Below, piece by piece: positions 42,949 to 51,960 of a stretch of DNA of 64,000 nt. The first letter of the stretch is position 1. The number at the start of each line of letters is the position of its first letter. Location of the stretch: positions 1 to 64,000 of the forward strand of contig JBMSMQ010000002.1 in assembly GCA_049421205.1 (NCBI GenBank). Direction: 5' to 3'. Position numbers and translations under genes: made by a program. The notes below the pieces were generated by a model. It searched no databases and was not told the DNA's origin. It saw only the letters and a program-made list of their open reading frames with translations. The stretch comes from JAFMIT01 sp049421205. GTDB lineage: Bacteria > Actinomycetota > Actinomycetes > S36-B12 > UBA5976.

Positions 42949-43803
42949 ATGAAGGCTCGAAATACATTAGCCGCACTTGCTGTGATTGCCCTTGCGCTCA
43001 CTGCTTGTGCACCAGCAGACGAGAATGCGTCACCATCCCCGAGTGACACTTCATGTGCTGTAGAAAATTTAGCGGTAACGACCGCAGGGAAGATCACTAT
43101 CGGTACTGATTCCCCTGCCTACTCCCCTTGGTATGTCGATGATGATCCAACTAATGGTGAGGGCTTTGAATCAGCTGTTGCATATGCGGTGGCGGAGCAA
43201 ATGGGCTTTGCAGCAAGCGATGTTGTGTGGGTAGTTTCGCCTTTCAATAGCATCATTGCTCCAGGAGCTAAGGATTTTGACTTTGCTATTAACCAAGTGT
43301 CGATCACAGATGAACGTAAAAATGCGGTTGATTTTTCTACTGGGTACTACAACGTGAATCAAGCACTTATTACCTATGCAGGTTCACCAATTGATGGCGC
43401 AACCACCTTGGCCGAACTCAAAGATGCAAAACTTGGCGCACAGGTTGGAACTACCTCGTACAACACAATCGTGGATGTTATTCAACCGACACAAGATGTG
43501 GCTGCGTTTAACGATAACGATGTTGCTGTGAAGTCACTGAACAACGAGCAGATCGATGGTCTTGTCGTTGACCTTCCAACTGCATTCTTTATGACAGCAG
43601 TACAACTTGATAATGGTGTCATTGTTGGACAATTCCCGACCGATGGTGCTGGCGAACAATTCGGTCTTGTTCTCGATAAGGACAGTGCTTTGACAACCTG
43701 CGTTTCCTCAGCTGTGGACGCTCTTTGGGATGCAGGTTCTCTCGATGACATTGCTCAGCAATGGCTCGCAGATGTCACGAATGCTCCATTTATCAGAGAG
43801 TAG
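42949..43803 (+). CDS. Amino-acid-type ABC transporter substrate-binding lipoprotein
   Basis: A 284-residue extracytoplasmic lipoprotein: signal peptide with lipobox LALTAC (Cys at about 20) followed by a Ser/Pro-rich linker. The body belongs to the family 3 solute-binding proteins: KITIGTDSPAYSPWYVDDDP, GFESAVAYAVAEQMG, FDFAINQVSITDERKNAVDFS, and LGAQVGTTSYNTI. These proteins usually bind polar amino acids; the exact ligand is not inferable. It is the first gene of a plus-strand set with permease, ATPase and ileS. Lipidation would need Lgt and LspA, both encoded in this window. Confidence 0.92.
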   Translation: MKARNTLAALAVIALALTACAPADENASPSPSDTSCAVENLAVTTAGKITIGTDSPAYSPWYVDDDPTNGEGFESAVAYAVAEQMGFAASDVVWVVSPFNSIIAPGAKDFDFAINQVSITDERKNAVDFSTGYYNVNQALITYAGSPIDGATTLAELKDAKLGAQVGTTSYNTIVDVIQPTQDVAAFNDNDVAVKSLNNEQIDGLVVDLPTAFFMTAVQLDNGVIVGQFPTDGAGEQFGLVLDKDSALTTCVSSAVDALWDAGSLDDIAQQWLADVTNAPFIRE

Positions 43804-43815
43804 TTCGACGACTTT

Positions 43816-44682
43816 ATGACGACTGAGAGTGGCTCGCCGTATGTTCCTTCCCAAAAGCGCTTAGCGCGGGAAAAGGAACGAAGGCGAGCCACTCGTCGTT
43901 CTGCGTATTTAGCCGCATCATCTACCATCGTTTTTTCATTAATTTTGATTTTTGCAATAACAAGTGCGCCAGGTTGGCCCCGAGTGCAGGCTTCGTTCTT
44001 CGATCTCAGTATCGCAAGAGAAAGCATCCCGTTTGTACTTGAAGGTCTTTGGCTCAATATTCGGGTGATGGCAATTTCAGCAATCGTCATCATGATTCTC
44101 GGAACTGCTCTTGCACTCGCTCGGACTTCAAAGTCACCGATTCTGTTTCCAGTTCGAGCTTTGGCGGCTGCCTACACGGATATCTTTCGTGGTCTACCAC
44201 TTTTGCTTGTCATACTCCTTTTGGGACTCGGAGTTCCAGGACTTCGACTTGAGGGTATTCCTAACTCGGTTGTCTTCCTTGGAGGTCTCGCACTTGTTTT
44301 GACCTATAGTGCCTATGTTGCAGAGGTACTTCGTGCAGGGATAGAAAGTATTCACCCCACTCAACGGATGGCAGCTCGTGCACTTGGCTTATCGCAGTTT
44401 CAAACATTGCGGCATGTCGTTATGCCGCAAGCAATACGTCGTGTGACTCCACCACTGCTAAACGATCTCGTCTCTTTACAAAAGGATTCAGGACTCATCT
44501 CCGTGCTCGGAGCCATCGATGCGATTAAAGCGGCACAAATCCTCACCGCACGCGACTTCAACTTCACACCATACCTAGTAGCAGGTGTGGTATTCGTTTT
44601 ATTGACGATTCCGCTCACTCGAGTCACTGACTATTTAGCCAAACGCGTTGAAAAACGACAAGCAATCGGTGGTGGCGTATGA
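43816..44682 (+). CDS. Amino-acid-type ABC transporter permease
   Basis: A 288-residue HisM/GlnP-type permease. A basic cytoplasmic N terminus (about 1-30, with LAREKERRRATRR) precedes about five or six membrane segments. The permease-ATPase coupling motif is in ARALGLSQFQTLRHVVMPQA (EAA loop) and the family segment YTDIFRGLPLLLVILLLG is present. The basic N-terminal coding segment coincides with a long inverted repeat that starts right after the ATG. Only a weak Shine-Dalgarno is seen before this start, 12 bp after the binding protein stop. It overlaps the ATPase gene by 4 nt. Confidence 0.93.
   Translation: MTTESGSPYVPSQKRLAREKERRRATRRSAYLAASSTIVFSLILIFAITSAPGWPRVQASFFDLSIARESIPFVLEGLWLNIRVMAISAIVIMILGTALALARTSKSPILFPVRALAAAYTDIFRGLPLLLVILLLGLGVPGLRLEGIPNSVVFLGGLALVLTYSAYVAEVLRAGIESIHPTQRMAARALGLSQFQTLRHVVMPQAIRRVTPPLLNDLVSLQKDSGLISVLGAIDAIKAAQILTARDFNFTPYLVAGVVFVLLTIPLTRVTDYLAKRVEKRQAIGGGV
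43819..43899 (+). promoter_or_regulatory. Long imperfect hairpin at the permease start
   Basis: Paired blocks on the plus strand: 43819-43823 with 43895-43899; 43827-43838 with 43883-43894 (12 bp perfect, GAGTGGCTCGCC and its complement); 43843-43852 with 43868-43879 (10 bp, 2-nt bulge); 43857-43860 with 43864-43867 around a TTA loop. In total about 31 bp are paired in 81 nt. It begins at the permease AUG, 16 nt after the binding protein stop. Hairpins after binding-protein genes are known to protect upstream mRNA and lower permease output; here the structure is inside the coding sequence. Confidence 0.8.
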
Positions 44683-45425
44683 AACCTGTCTTGGATCTGA
44701 TGAATGTCAGAAAATCATTCGGCACAGACGTTGTTCTTCAGGATATCAATTTATCGGTACAGAATCATTCAGTAACTGTTTTGATTGGTGCGAGCGGTTC
44801 TGGAAAATCTACGTTACTTCGATGCATCAATTTACTCGAAACTATCGATGATGGAGAAATCTGGCTCTCAGAATCTGAAATCACTTCAATCAAGTTTGAT
44901 CAAGATGCGGCGCGTAAACGGATGGGGATAGTGTTTCAAAATTTTAATCTGTTTCCCCACCTCAGTGTTCTTGAGAACATCACTCTCGCCCCCACCATCG
45001 TGCACGGTGTTGATGCATCGATAGCACAGCAACGAGCATTGGAATTACTTTCTCGTTTTGGGCTAGAAGTGAAAGCGAATGAATTTCCTGATCGACTCTC
45101 AGGAGGTCAGCAGCAGCGTGTAGCGATCCTGCGAGCCATTGCAACCGCACCTGAGATCCTGCTCTTGGATGAAGTCACAAGTGCTCTCGACCCTGTTCTC
45201 GTAGCGGAAGTACTTCAGCTCGTATCAGAATTGCGAACAGATGGTATGACGATGGTTGTGGCAACTCATGAAATGGGATTTGCTCGTAGAGTTGCAGACC
45301 AAGTTGGTTTTCTTCATCACGGACGATTGCTTGAGCTAGGAACAGCAGAGCAGATTTTAGATAATCCACAAACACCAGAATTACAGAGTTTTCTCAAGTC
45401 TGTACGTGAAGCAGGGCGGTTGTAG
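44679..45425 (+). CDS. Amino-acid-type ABC transporter ATPase
   Basis: A 248-residue GlnQ/HisP-type ATP-binding subunit. Walker A GASGSGKST lies at 37-45, the Q loop is in GIVFQNFNLFPHLSV, the signature is LSGGQQQRVAILRAIA, Walker B is EILLLDEVTSALDP and the H loop is VVATHEMGFA. All motifs are intact. Together with the binding lipoprotein and a single permease gene (probably a homodimer) it forms an importer energised by ATP. It overlaps the permease by 4 nt and is followed by ileS after 40 bp without a terminator. Confidence 0.96.
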   Translation: MKPVLDLMNVRKSFGTDVVLQDINLSVQNHSVTVLIGASGSGKSTLLRCINLLETIDDGEIWLSESEITSIKFDQDAARKRMGIVFQNFNLFPHLSVLENITLAPTIVHGVDASIAQQRALELLSRFGLEVKANEFPDRLSGGQQQRVAILRAIATAPEILLLDEVTSALDPVLVAEVLQLVSELRTDGMTMVVATHEMGFARRVADQVGFLHHGRLLELGTAEQILDNPQTPELQSFLKSVREAGRL

Positions 45426-45465
45426 AGGCGAGTATCCTTTGCCCTTCTTACATCCGGAGTAATAC

Positions 45466-48400
45466 ATGTATAAAAACGTGCCACCACGATTAGATCTCGT
45501 TTCGATGGAACACGAGATTTTGTCACTTTGGGATGCTGGAAAAATCTTCGAAAAATCGCTCGATCAAACAAAAGATAAACCGCGTTGGGTGTTTTACGAA
45601 GGGCCACCAACTGCAAACGGAACTCCAGGCACGCATCACGTAGAAGCTCGAGTCTTCAAAGATGTATTCCCTCGGTATAAAACGATGAAAGGGTTCCATG
45701 TCCCACGCAAAGCCGGGTGGGATTGCCACGGCTTACCAGTGGAAATTGCAGTCGAGAAGGAACTCGGATTTCAAGGAAAAGGCGACATAGAAAACTTTGG
45801 GGTCGCCGAATTCAATGAAAAATGTCGGGAATCTGTGGTTCGCCACGTCAATGAATTTACTGAGATGACCAAGCGCATGGCCTATTGGGTTGACTTTGAT
45901 GAAGCATATTGGACGATGAATCCAGACTACATTGAAAGTGTCTGGTGGAGCTTGAAAGTGATCTTTGACAAAGGCCTGTTGGTCCAAGACCACAGAGTGT
46001 CACCCTATTGCCCTCGTTGCGGTACTGGACTTTCCGATCATGAACTTGCCCAAGGTTATGAAGATATCACCGATGACTCTGTGTATGTGAACTTCAAAGT
46101 AATTGGCGAACTTGCCTCCACATATTCAGATCTCTCTCTTGTTATTTGGACGACAACTCCTTGGACACTTCTTAGTAATACTGCAGCAGCGGTACATCCA
46201 GACATTGACTATGTAATTGTCACTGAAGATAACGAACAACACTTTATCGTTGCCAAAGATCTTGTTTCAAAACTATTTGGTGACGAGGCCACAATCAAAG
46301 CGGTGCTGCGAGGTCGCGACTTAGAAGGTGTTCGATACCAGCGACCGTTTGAGTACGTGGAATTTCCAGAAACAGACGCTCCGCTACACAGTGTGCTACT
46401 TGCTGATTTTGTCACTGTTGAAGAAGGAACTGGGATCGTTCATGAAGCGCCAGCATTTGGTGCAGAAGATTTACTTTTATGTAAGCAGTATGGACTTCCA
46501 GTGGTAAATCCGATACTGAGTGATGGAACTTTCTCACCAGAAATTGCCCTGGTTGGAGGTATGTTCTTTAAGGACGCTGACAAAACTATTGTGAAGGAAT
46601 TGAAAAGCACTGGGCTACTCTTCAAACACGAACCATTCCTCCACCCCTATCCACACTGTTGGCGCTGTCACACGCCGTTGATTTACTACGCGCAACCTTC
46701 CTGGTATATCAAAACCACAGCAATTAAAGATGCACTGTTGCGTGAAAATGAAGCAACGAACTGGTATCCATCGACAATCAAGTGGGGTCGCTTCGGTGAC
46801 TGGCTTCATAACAATGTTGATTGGGCGTTATCACGGAATCGCTATTGGGGAACTCCGCTACCGATTTGGCGTTGTGAATCTGACCACCTTACGTGTATTG
46901 GATCCCTTTCTGAGCTTGGACAAAAATCGGGAGTTGATGTAGCGAACATCGATCCACACCGGCCTTATGTAGATGACATCAGTATCGTGTGCGATCAATG
47001 TGGAGATTCCGCCACTCGTGTGCCCGAGGTCATTGATTGCTGGTATGACAGCGGCGCAATGCCATTTGCCCAGTGGGGATATCCACACAATAAACAAGCA
47101 AACATTGAAGACGAATATCCTGCTGACTTTATCTGTGAGGCAATAGACCAAACCCGCGGTTGGTTCTATACCTTGATGGCGATTGGAACGCTGGTTTTTG
47201 ATAAGTCCTCGTACGAGAATGTGGTCTGCCTTGGTCATATCTTGGATGAGCAAGGACGAAAAATGTCCAAGCATCTTGGGAACGTACTTGAACCTGTTGG
47301 CCTCATGGATGAGCATGGAGCGGATGCCCTTCGCTGGTACATGCTCGCAAGCGGTTCACCATGGCAGGCACGTCGGGTTGGACATACCAATATTGCAGAA
47401 GTTGTTCGGAAAGTGCTGCTCACGTACTGGTCAACTGTCTCATTCCAAGCACTCTATGCACGAGAAAGTGACTTTACGTATCAGAAAGACACCGCATCAA
47501 AATTCCGAGAGCGTCCACTCATCGATCAGTGGCTGCTTAACGAAAGCAACTTGCTAGCAAAAAATGTGGACCGGGCACTTGAAGTGTTTGACACTCAAAG
47601 AGCGGGAAAAGTCATTTCAGAATTCATAGATTTGCTTTCAAATTGGTATGTTCGCAGAAACCGGCGACGATTCTGGGACGGGGAGAAATCAGCGCTTGAA
47701 ACATTACATGAAGCGTTAGAAACACTGACCTTGGTTCTTGCTCCATTCACCCCATTTATCGCAGAACGAGTTTGGCAGGATTTATTTGTTGGTACAAATC
47801 CTGATGTTCCATCAGTTCATCTGGCCTCCTGGCCTGATGTCGACGAAGAACGACTCGACACCAACCTTTCCGAGCATATGCAAATCATCATTGAACTCGT
47901 GGAACTTGGTCGTGCCGCGAGGGCAGAGTCGAAAGTAAAAACCAGACAACCTCTAGCACGCGCGCTCATTGGATCAAGCAAGTGGTCAAGCATTCCATCG
48001 GAGTTGAAGCAGCATGTATCTGATGAACTTAATGTTAAAGTTGTCGAATCTCTCGCGGAAGCCGAAGGAGAATTAACTTCGATATCACTTAAAGCGAACT
48101 TTCGAAATCTAGGTAAACGCTATGGCAGTAACACCCAACAGGTGGCAAATCTCCTCCACTCGCAAGATGCAAATGCCGTGAGAGATGAATTACAAACAAA
48201 TTCTGTCTTCAAATTACATGATGCTGCTCTTGGTGAAATCGAGTTCACGGAAGAAGATGTCATCATCACTGAGTTACCAAAATCAGGTTGGGCAGTTTCA
48301 TCATCAGATGGGCTCTCAGTTGCTCTTGACCTCACGCTTAATGATGACCTCATGCATGAAGGAATTGCGCGAGAGGTAGTGAGGCTCTTGCAAGAATCTC

Positions 48401-48609
48401 GAAAGTCATCTGGTTTTGAGGTAAGTAATCGAATTGTTGTTCATTGGCAATGTAACAATGAGGATACAAGAACTGCAATCAAGAAACATCAGGAGTGGAT
48501 TGCGTCAGAAGTATTAGCCCTCACATTTGAAGAATCGGATGCATCACTTTCGTATTCTGTGAAATCAGATGATCTTGGTTTTACCGGCTGGATTGAAGTT
48601 AAAAACTAG
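45466..48609 (+). CDS. ileS: Isoleucyl-tRNA synthetase, eukaryote-like type
   Basis: Charges tRNA-Ile. At 1047 residues with FYEGPPTANGTPGTHHVE (HIGH-equivalent at about 55-60) and GRKMSKHLGN (KMSKS-equivalent near 600), it is the type 2, eukaryote-like IleRS usual in Actinobacteria and known in other species to be naturally less sensitive to mupirocin. The editing domain includes WTTTPWTLLSNTAA; Cys pairs (CPRCGTG, CDQCGDS) suggest zinc sites. CGGAG before ATG supports the start. No T-box leader is present in the 40-bp gap upstream. Its 3' end overlaps the convergent yggT gene by 4 nt. Confidence 0.97.
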   Translation: MYKNVPPRLDLVSMEHEILSLWDAGKIFEKSLDQTKDKPRWVFYEGPPTANGTPGTHHVEARVFKDVFPRYKTMKGFHVPRKAGWDCHGLPVEIAVEKELGFQGKGDIENFGVAEFNEKCRESVVRHVNEFTEMTKRMAYWVDFDEAYWTMNPDYIESVWWSLKVIFDKGLLVQDHRVSPYCPRCGTGLSDHELAQGYEDITDDSVYVNFKVIGELASTYSDLSLVIWTTTPWTLLSNTAAAVHPDIDYVIVTEDNEQHFIVAKDLVSKLFGDEATIKAVLRGRDLEGVRYQRPFEYVEFPETDAPLHSVLLADFVTVEEGTGIVHEAPAFGAEDLLLCKQYGLPVVNPILSDGTFSPEIALVGGMFFKDADKTIVKELKSTGLLFKHEPFLHPYPHCWRCHTPLIYYAQPSWYIKTTAIKDALLRENEATNWYPSTIKWGRFGDWLHNNVDWALSRNRYWGTPLPIWRCESDHLTCIGSLSELGQKSGVDVANIDPHRPYVDDISIVCDQCGDSATRVPEVIDCWYDSGAMPFAQWGYPHNKQANIEDEYPADFICEAIDQTRGWFYTLMAIGTLVFDKSSYENVVCLGHILDEQGRKMSKHLGNVLEPVGLMDEHGADALRWYMLASGSPWQARRVGHTNIAEVVRKVLLTYWSTVSFQALYARESDFTYQKDTASKFRERPLIDQWLLNESNLLAKNVDRALEVFDTQRAGKVISEFIDLLSNWYVRRNRRRFWDGEKSALETLHEALETLTLVLAPFTPFIAERVWQDLFVGTNPDVPSVHLASWPDVDEERLDTNLSEHMQIIIELVELGRAARAESKVKTRQPLARALIGSSKWSSIPSELKQHVSDELNVKVVESLAEAEGELTSISLKANFRNLGKRYGSNTQQVANLLHSQDANAVRDELQTNSVFKLHDAALGEIEFTEEDVIITELPKSGWAVSSSDGLSVALDLTLNDDLMHEGIAREVVRLLQESRKSSGFEVSNRIVVHWQCNNEDTRTAIKKHQEWIASEVLALTFEESDASLSYSVKSDDLGFTGWIEVKN

Positions 48610-48890
48610 AGCCTTGCAACAAGTGGAATCAAAAGCTGAATCACGATAATGAGCACTAGGAACGATAGGTCAAGTGAAATTGAACCTAACCGCAACGGCG
48701 GAATAAACCTGCGTAAGAAATTCAACGGTGGATCAGTAATACGAAACACGCTATCCACAAGTACGAGCACAAACCCCTGAGGGCGCCACGAAGGCGAAAA
48801 CATCATGACATAATCAAGAATGATCCGCCCAATCAGCACGTACACATATAAGGACAGCGCTAGAGCTATGTAAGTACCTATTTGCATCAA
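48606..48890 (-). CDS. YggT-family membrane protein
   Basis: A 94-residue protein with two membrane segments (about 6-28 and 70-90). Between them is the family segment VFRITDPPLNFLRRFIPPLRLGSISLD, given here as its core DPPLNFLRRFIPP. YggT genes follow sepF in the division cluster of Gram-positive bacteria, as here, with a 4-nt overlap. The function is not established; links to division or osmotic response are proposed in other species. It ends the dcw run and converges on ileS. In relatives wag31/divIVA follows; here it is absent. Confidence 0.9.
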   Translation of the reverse strand: MMQIGTYIALALSLYVYVLIGRIILDYVMMFSPSWRPQGFVLVLVDSVFRITDPPLNFLRRFIPPLRLGSISLDLSFLVLIIVIQLLIPLVARL

Positions 48891-49324
48891 CTTTGATTAA
48901 AGAAACCATCGTGGCGCAAGGTTGCTCGCGCATCATCTTGAACATCAACATTTTTTGGGCTGATCAAGAAAACCGAGTTTGAGATTTTCTCAATTTTGCC
49001 TTCGAGTCCATGAACAAGTCCAGATGCATAGTCAACTAATCGACGCTTATTTACTTCATCAATGTCACTAACATTCATAATGACCGCGTGACCTTTACGG
49101 AACTCTTCGCCAATTTGTCGCGCATCATTAAAGGAACGTGGCAAGATGGTGATGATTCGGGCATCTGGTTCTGGTTTTGGTGCTTCGTAGGTTTCTGTGA
49201 CAGGGGTGAGGTTTCCACGGCGGTAAGTTCGCTGCGGTTGCACCTCTTCCACAGGGGAATCAATAATTTCTTCGGTTTCAGTCAATCCAAGGTATTCGCC
49301 GAGTCGGCGAAAAGCGTTTGGCAT
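48887..49324 (-). CDS. sepF: Cell division protein SepF
   Basis: Membrane-associated partner of FtsZ that helps anchor the Z ring; Actinobacteria lack FtsA, so SepF is the main anchor there. The 145-residue protein has an N-terminal segment MPNAFRRLGEYLGL that can form the membrane-binding amphipathic helix, a variable acidic/proline linker, and the C-terminal SepF fold with ITILPRSFNDARQIGEEFR, KGHAVIMNVSDID and RLVDYASGLVHGLEG. It lies 57 bp downstream of yggS with a possible own promoter, and overlaps yggT by 4 nt. Confidence 0.95.
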   Translation of the reverse strand: MPNAFRRLGEYLGLTETEEIIDSPVEEVQPQRTYRRGNLTPVTETYEAPKPEPDARIITILPRSFNDARQIGEEFRKGHAVIMNVSDIDEVNKRRLVDYASGLVHGLEGKIEKISNSVFLISPKNVDVQDDARATLRHDGFFNQS

Positions 49325-49381
49325 CGCAAAGCCCTTTCACTCTGAGCGCGGTGGGGGAAGCACGCTTGGACACAAAATACC

Positions 49382-50074
49382 CTAAAGAGGGCGATTTCCG
49401 AGCAATTTAGAGCCTATTCGAAGGTGTGTCGCGCCAATCTGGATAGCTTCTTGTAGGTCAGAGGACATTCCAGCTGAAACGACCTTAGCGCTCGGGTGGC
49501 GCTTTCTAAATTCGTATAGCACCTCCGCAAAACCCTTAAACGCTTGTCTCGCTTCAACCTGAGGCGAGGCGATAAACATCAATCCACCCAGATTCACATT
49601 GCCTAGCCGATGAATGAGGGTTGCCAAATTTTCGGCCTCTTCGGCGCTCACTCCGGCTCTGGAGTTCGGATAATCTGGATCCAGATTGATTTGTATCAAA
49701 AGATCAATCGTTTTTCCTACCTTCTGGGCTTGACTATTGAACTTCTCAATATGCTCGTCGCTATCGAGTGAATGAACGACATCAGCCAGCCTCGTAATCT
49801 CGCGAATCTTGTTGCTTTGAACCTGTCCTATGAAGTGCCACGTGGATATCAGGTCACTGACTTCTTCATATTTCTTAGAAAACTCCTGTACGCGACTTTC
49901 GCCAAAATCATTGACGCCAAGTTCATTGAGCAAACGAATATCACTTGCTGGAAAATTCTTGGTAATAGCAATGAGCGTAATCTCGTTCGGATCTCGGTCG
50001 TTTTGTTCACAAGCACGCATAATTTCAGACTGAATAACTTTTAAGTTTGAGGCTAATTCGTCTTTTCTATTCAT
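49382..50074 (-). CDS. PLP homeostasis protein, YggS/PLPBP family
   Basis: A 230-residue single-domain alanine-racemase-like barrel that binds pyridoxal phosphate without known catalysis. The PLP lysine is in LIAITKNFP, followed by NDFGESRVQE, TWHFIGQVQSNKIREI and the C-terminal phosphate site MSSDLQEAIQIGATHLRIGS. Members help control cellular PLP levels and amino acid balance. Its position between pgeF and sepF is the usual one in Gram-positive dcw clusters. It overlaps pgeF by 4 nt. Confidence 0.94.
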   Translation of the reverse strand: MNRKDELASNLKVIQSEIMRACEQNDRDPNEITLIAITKNFPASDIRLLNELGVNDFGESRVQEFSKKYEEVSDLISTWHFIGQVQSNKIREITRLADVVHSLDSDEHIEKFNSQAQKVGKTIDLLIQINLDPDYPNSRAGVSAEEAENLATLIHRLGNVNLGGLMFIASPQVEARQAFKGFAEVLYEFRKRHPSAKVVSAGMSSDLQEAIQIGATHLRIGSKLLGNRPL

Positions 50075-50766
50075 CTGATTTTCACCACTGCTGCTTGCCG
50101 ACCTGTATCATGATTTCTTCTAAACGAGAACAATTTATCTGTCTCATATGTACAAGGTCCAAGCATCTCAACCCTGAATCCTCGTTCTTCAAAAAATCGA
50201 GAAAGACCTGCTCGCAGATCTAAGCCGCCTTTCTGATGAGATCCTGGCAATGCTTCTTCCACCTGCTGCAGTCTGTCGTGGGGAACTTGATAGCACGCCC
50301 CACAAATTGCTGGTCCAAGGATGATTTCGACTTCCGTCAAATCTTGGCTTTCGAAAATTGCAACAATCTCATGAGCAATATTTGCTGCTGCACCCTTCCA
50401 GCCGATATGTGCAGTGAGGGTGAAAGGTTCTTTATGAGAGATTGCAATCAGTGGCACGCAGTCTGCCGACATCGTCGCTAGCACAATCTCAGGATTTGTC
50501 GTGTAGATGATATCGGCAGGTTTCACACTTTGTTTTTTTTCCATAATCTGAAGCGACGTTGTAGAGTGAGTGAGTTCCGGCCAAAAGATTGACTCTGGTG
50601 ACACATCCATCATTGCCGCTATGTGATTTCGGTTTTTTTGAACAGCTGACAGGCTATCCCCTACATGTGTCGCGACGTTCAAGTCTCGGTAATTACCGAT
50701 AGAGAAACCATCATTGAATCGCGATGTGAACATCCAAAGAGCATATTCACACTCACTTCGCCACAT
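50071..50766 (-). CDS. pgeF: YfiH/PgeF-family multicopper-like domain protein
   Basis: A 231-residue protein of the laccase-domain family. E. coli PgeF (YfiH) corrects L-Ser-containing UDP-MurNAc peptides, editing peptidoglycan precursors; homologues have also been reported as purine nucleoside phosphorylases. The conserved histidines and cysteine are in WPELTHSTTS, ADCVPLI, LTAHIGWKGAAANI and GPAICGACYQVPHD. The position directly after ftsZ (2 bp) among mur genes fits a peptidoglycan role. Which activity applies here cannot be told from sequence. Confidence 0.9.
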   Translation of the reverse strand: MWRSECEYALWMFTSRFNDGFSIGNYRDLNVATHVGDSLSAVQKNRNHIAAMMDVSPESIFWPELTHSTTSLQIMEKKQSVKPADIIYTTNPEIVLATMSADCVPLIAISHKEPFTLTAHIGWKGAAANIAHEIVAIFESQDLTEVEIILGPAICGACYQVPHDRLQQVEEALPGSHQKGGLDLRAGLSRFFEERGFRVEMLGPCTYETDKLFSFRRNHDTGRQAAVVKIR

Positions 50767-50768
50767 TG

Positions 50769-51938
50769 CTACTTCAAGAAATCTGGGACATCAACTTCGT
50801 CTTCGATTTCGCCATCGTCAAACACAATTGTTTGAATAGGTTTCGCTGGCGTTGCTTCTACAACTTCTTCGGATTCAGTGTTATTTTCACTTGCCAACCA
50901 CGAAGGCAATTCCTCGGAATTCTCTACATCGGCTGAAATCTCGTTTTCAGCATTCGTTTGTAGCGTAGGAGCGGGCTTGTAGGCAGGCTGTCCTGAGTCA
51001 AATCCTGCGGCAACAACGGTTACGATAACTTCATCGCCGAGTTTTTCGTCAATGACTGTTCCCCAGATGATGTTCGCATCTGGATGTACGATTTTTTGTA
51101 CTAATCGAGCAGCTTCATTCACTTCAAATAGACCCAAGTCGCTTGCGCCTGCTATCGACAAAAGCACTCCCCTTGCCCCTTCAATGCTTGCCTCCAATAA
51201 CGGTGATGCAATTGCAGCCTCAGCAGCGATGACTGATCGATTTTCCCCACGTGCACGACCTATGCCCATAAATGCTCCGCCTGCATCTTTCATCACACTT
51301 CGGACGTCAGCAAAATCAACGTTGATGAGTCCTGGAGTTGTAATCATGTCGGTGATTCCACTTACACCTTGGAACAGAACCGAGTCTGCAATTTTGAAGG
51401 CTTCAATCATTGAAATTGAACGGTCATTGAGCGATAAGAGTCGATCATTCGGAATCACAATCAATGCATCGACTTCCTTGCGGAGTTCCTCAATGCCAAG
51501 TTCTGCAGTGAGCATTCTGCGTTTATTTTCAAAGTTAAATGGTTTTGTAACAACGCCTACAGTTAATGCACCAAGTGAGCGCGCAATTCTTGCGACTACG
51601 GGTGCTCCACCGGTTCCTGTGCCGCCACCTTCACCTGCAGTAATGAACACCATATCGGCGCCTCGAAGTGCTTCCTCGATTTGTTCGGCATGATCTTCGG
51701 CAGCCTGTCGTCCAACACTTGGGTCTGCACCTGCACCGAGTCCTCGCGTCAGCAATCGACCTATATCAAGTTTGACATCTGCTTCATTCATAATCAGGTC
51801 TTGAGAATCAGTGTTGATAGCAATAAATTCAACGCCTCTCAAACCTGATTCAATCATACGGCTTATTGCCTTACCGCCACCTCCGCCAATTCCAATAACC
51901 TTGATGACTGCGAGGTAATTCTGCGTCGACCCTGCCAT
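50769..51938 (-). CDS. ftsZ: Cell division protein FtsZ
   Basis: Tubulin-like GTPase that forms the division ring. The 389-residue protein starts at ATG 51938 with GGAGG nine bases upstream; an out-of-frame ATG at 51946 is too close to it. Landmarks: IKVIGIGGGGGKAI (about 12-25), INTDSQDL, GLGAGADPSVG, tubulin signature GEGGGTGTGGAP (about 102-113), T7 loop NVDFADVRSVM and C-terminal peptide VDVPDFLK. The Asn that normally follows the first glycine-rich loop (GGGxNA) is Lys here, and FEGRRR reads FENKRR. Otherwise it is a clear actinobacterial FtsZ. Confidence 0.96.
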   Translation of the reverse strand: MAGSTQNYLAVIKVIGIGGGGGKAISRMIESGLRGVEFIAINTDSQDLIMNEADVKLDIGRLLTRGLGAGADPSVGRQAAEDHAEQIEEALRGADMVFITAGEGGGTGTGGAPVVARIARSLGALTVGVVTKPFNFENKRRMLTAELGIEELRKEVDALIVIPNDRLLSLNDRSISMIEAFKIADSVLFQGVSGITDMITTPGLINVDFADVRSVMKDAGGAFMGIGRARGENRSVIAAEAAIASPLLEASIEGARGVLLSIAGASDLGLFEVNEAARLVQKIVHPDANIIWGTVIDEKLGDEVIVTVVAAGFDSGQPAYKPAPTLQTNAENEISADVENSEELPSWLASENNTESEEVVEATPAKPIQTIVFDDGEIEDEVDVPDFLK

Positions 51939-51960
51939 AGTGCCATTCCTCCAAAGTATC

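Noticed and set aside
45426..45465. T-box leader before ileS, known in some Actinobacteria
   Set aside because: Only 40 bp separate the ATPase stop from ileS, with no T-box sequence or specifier stem.
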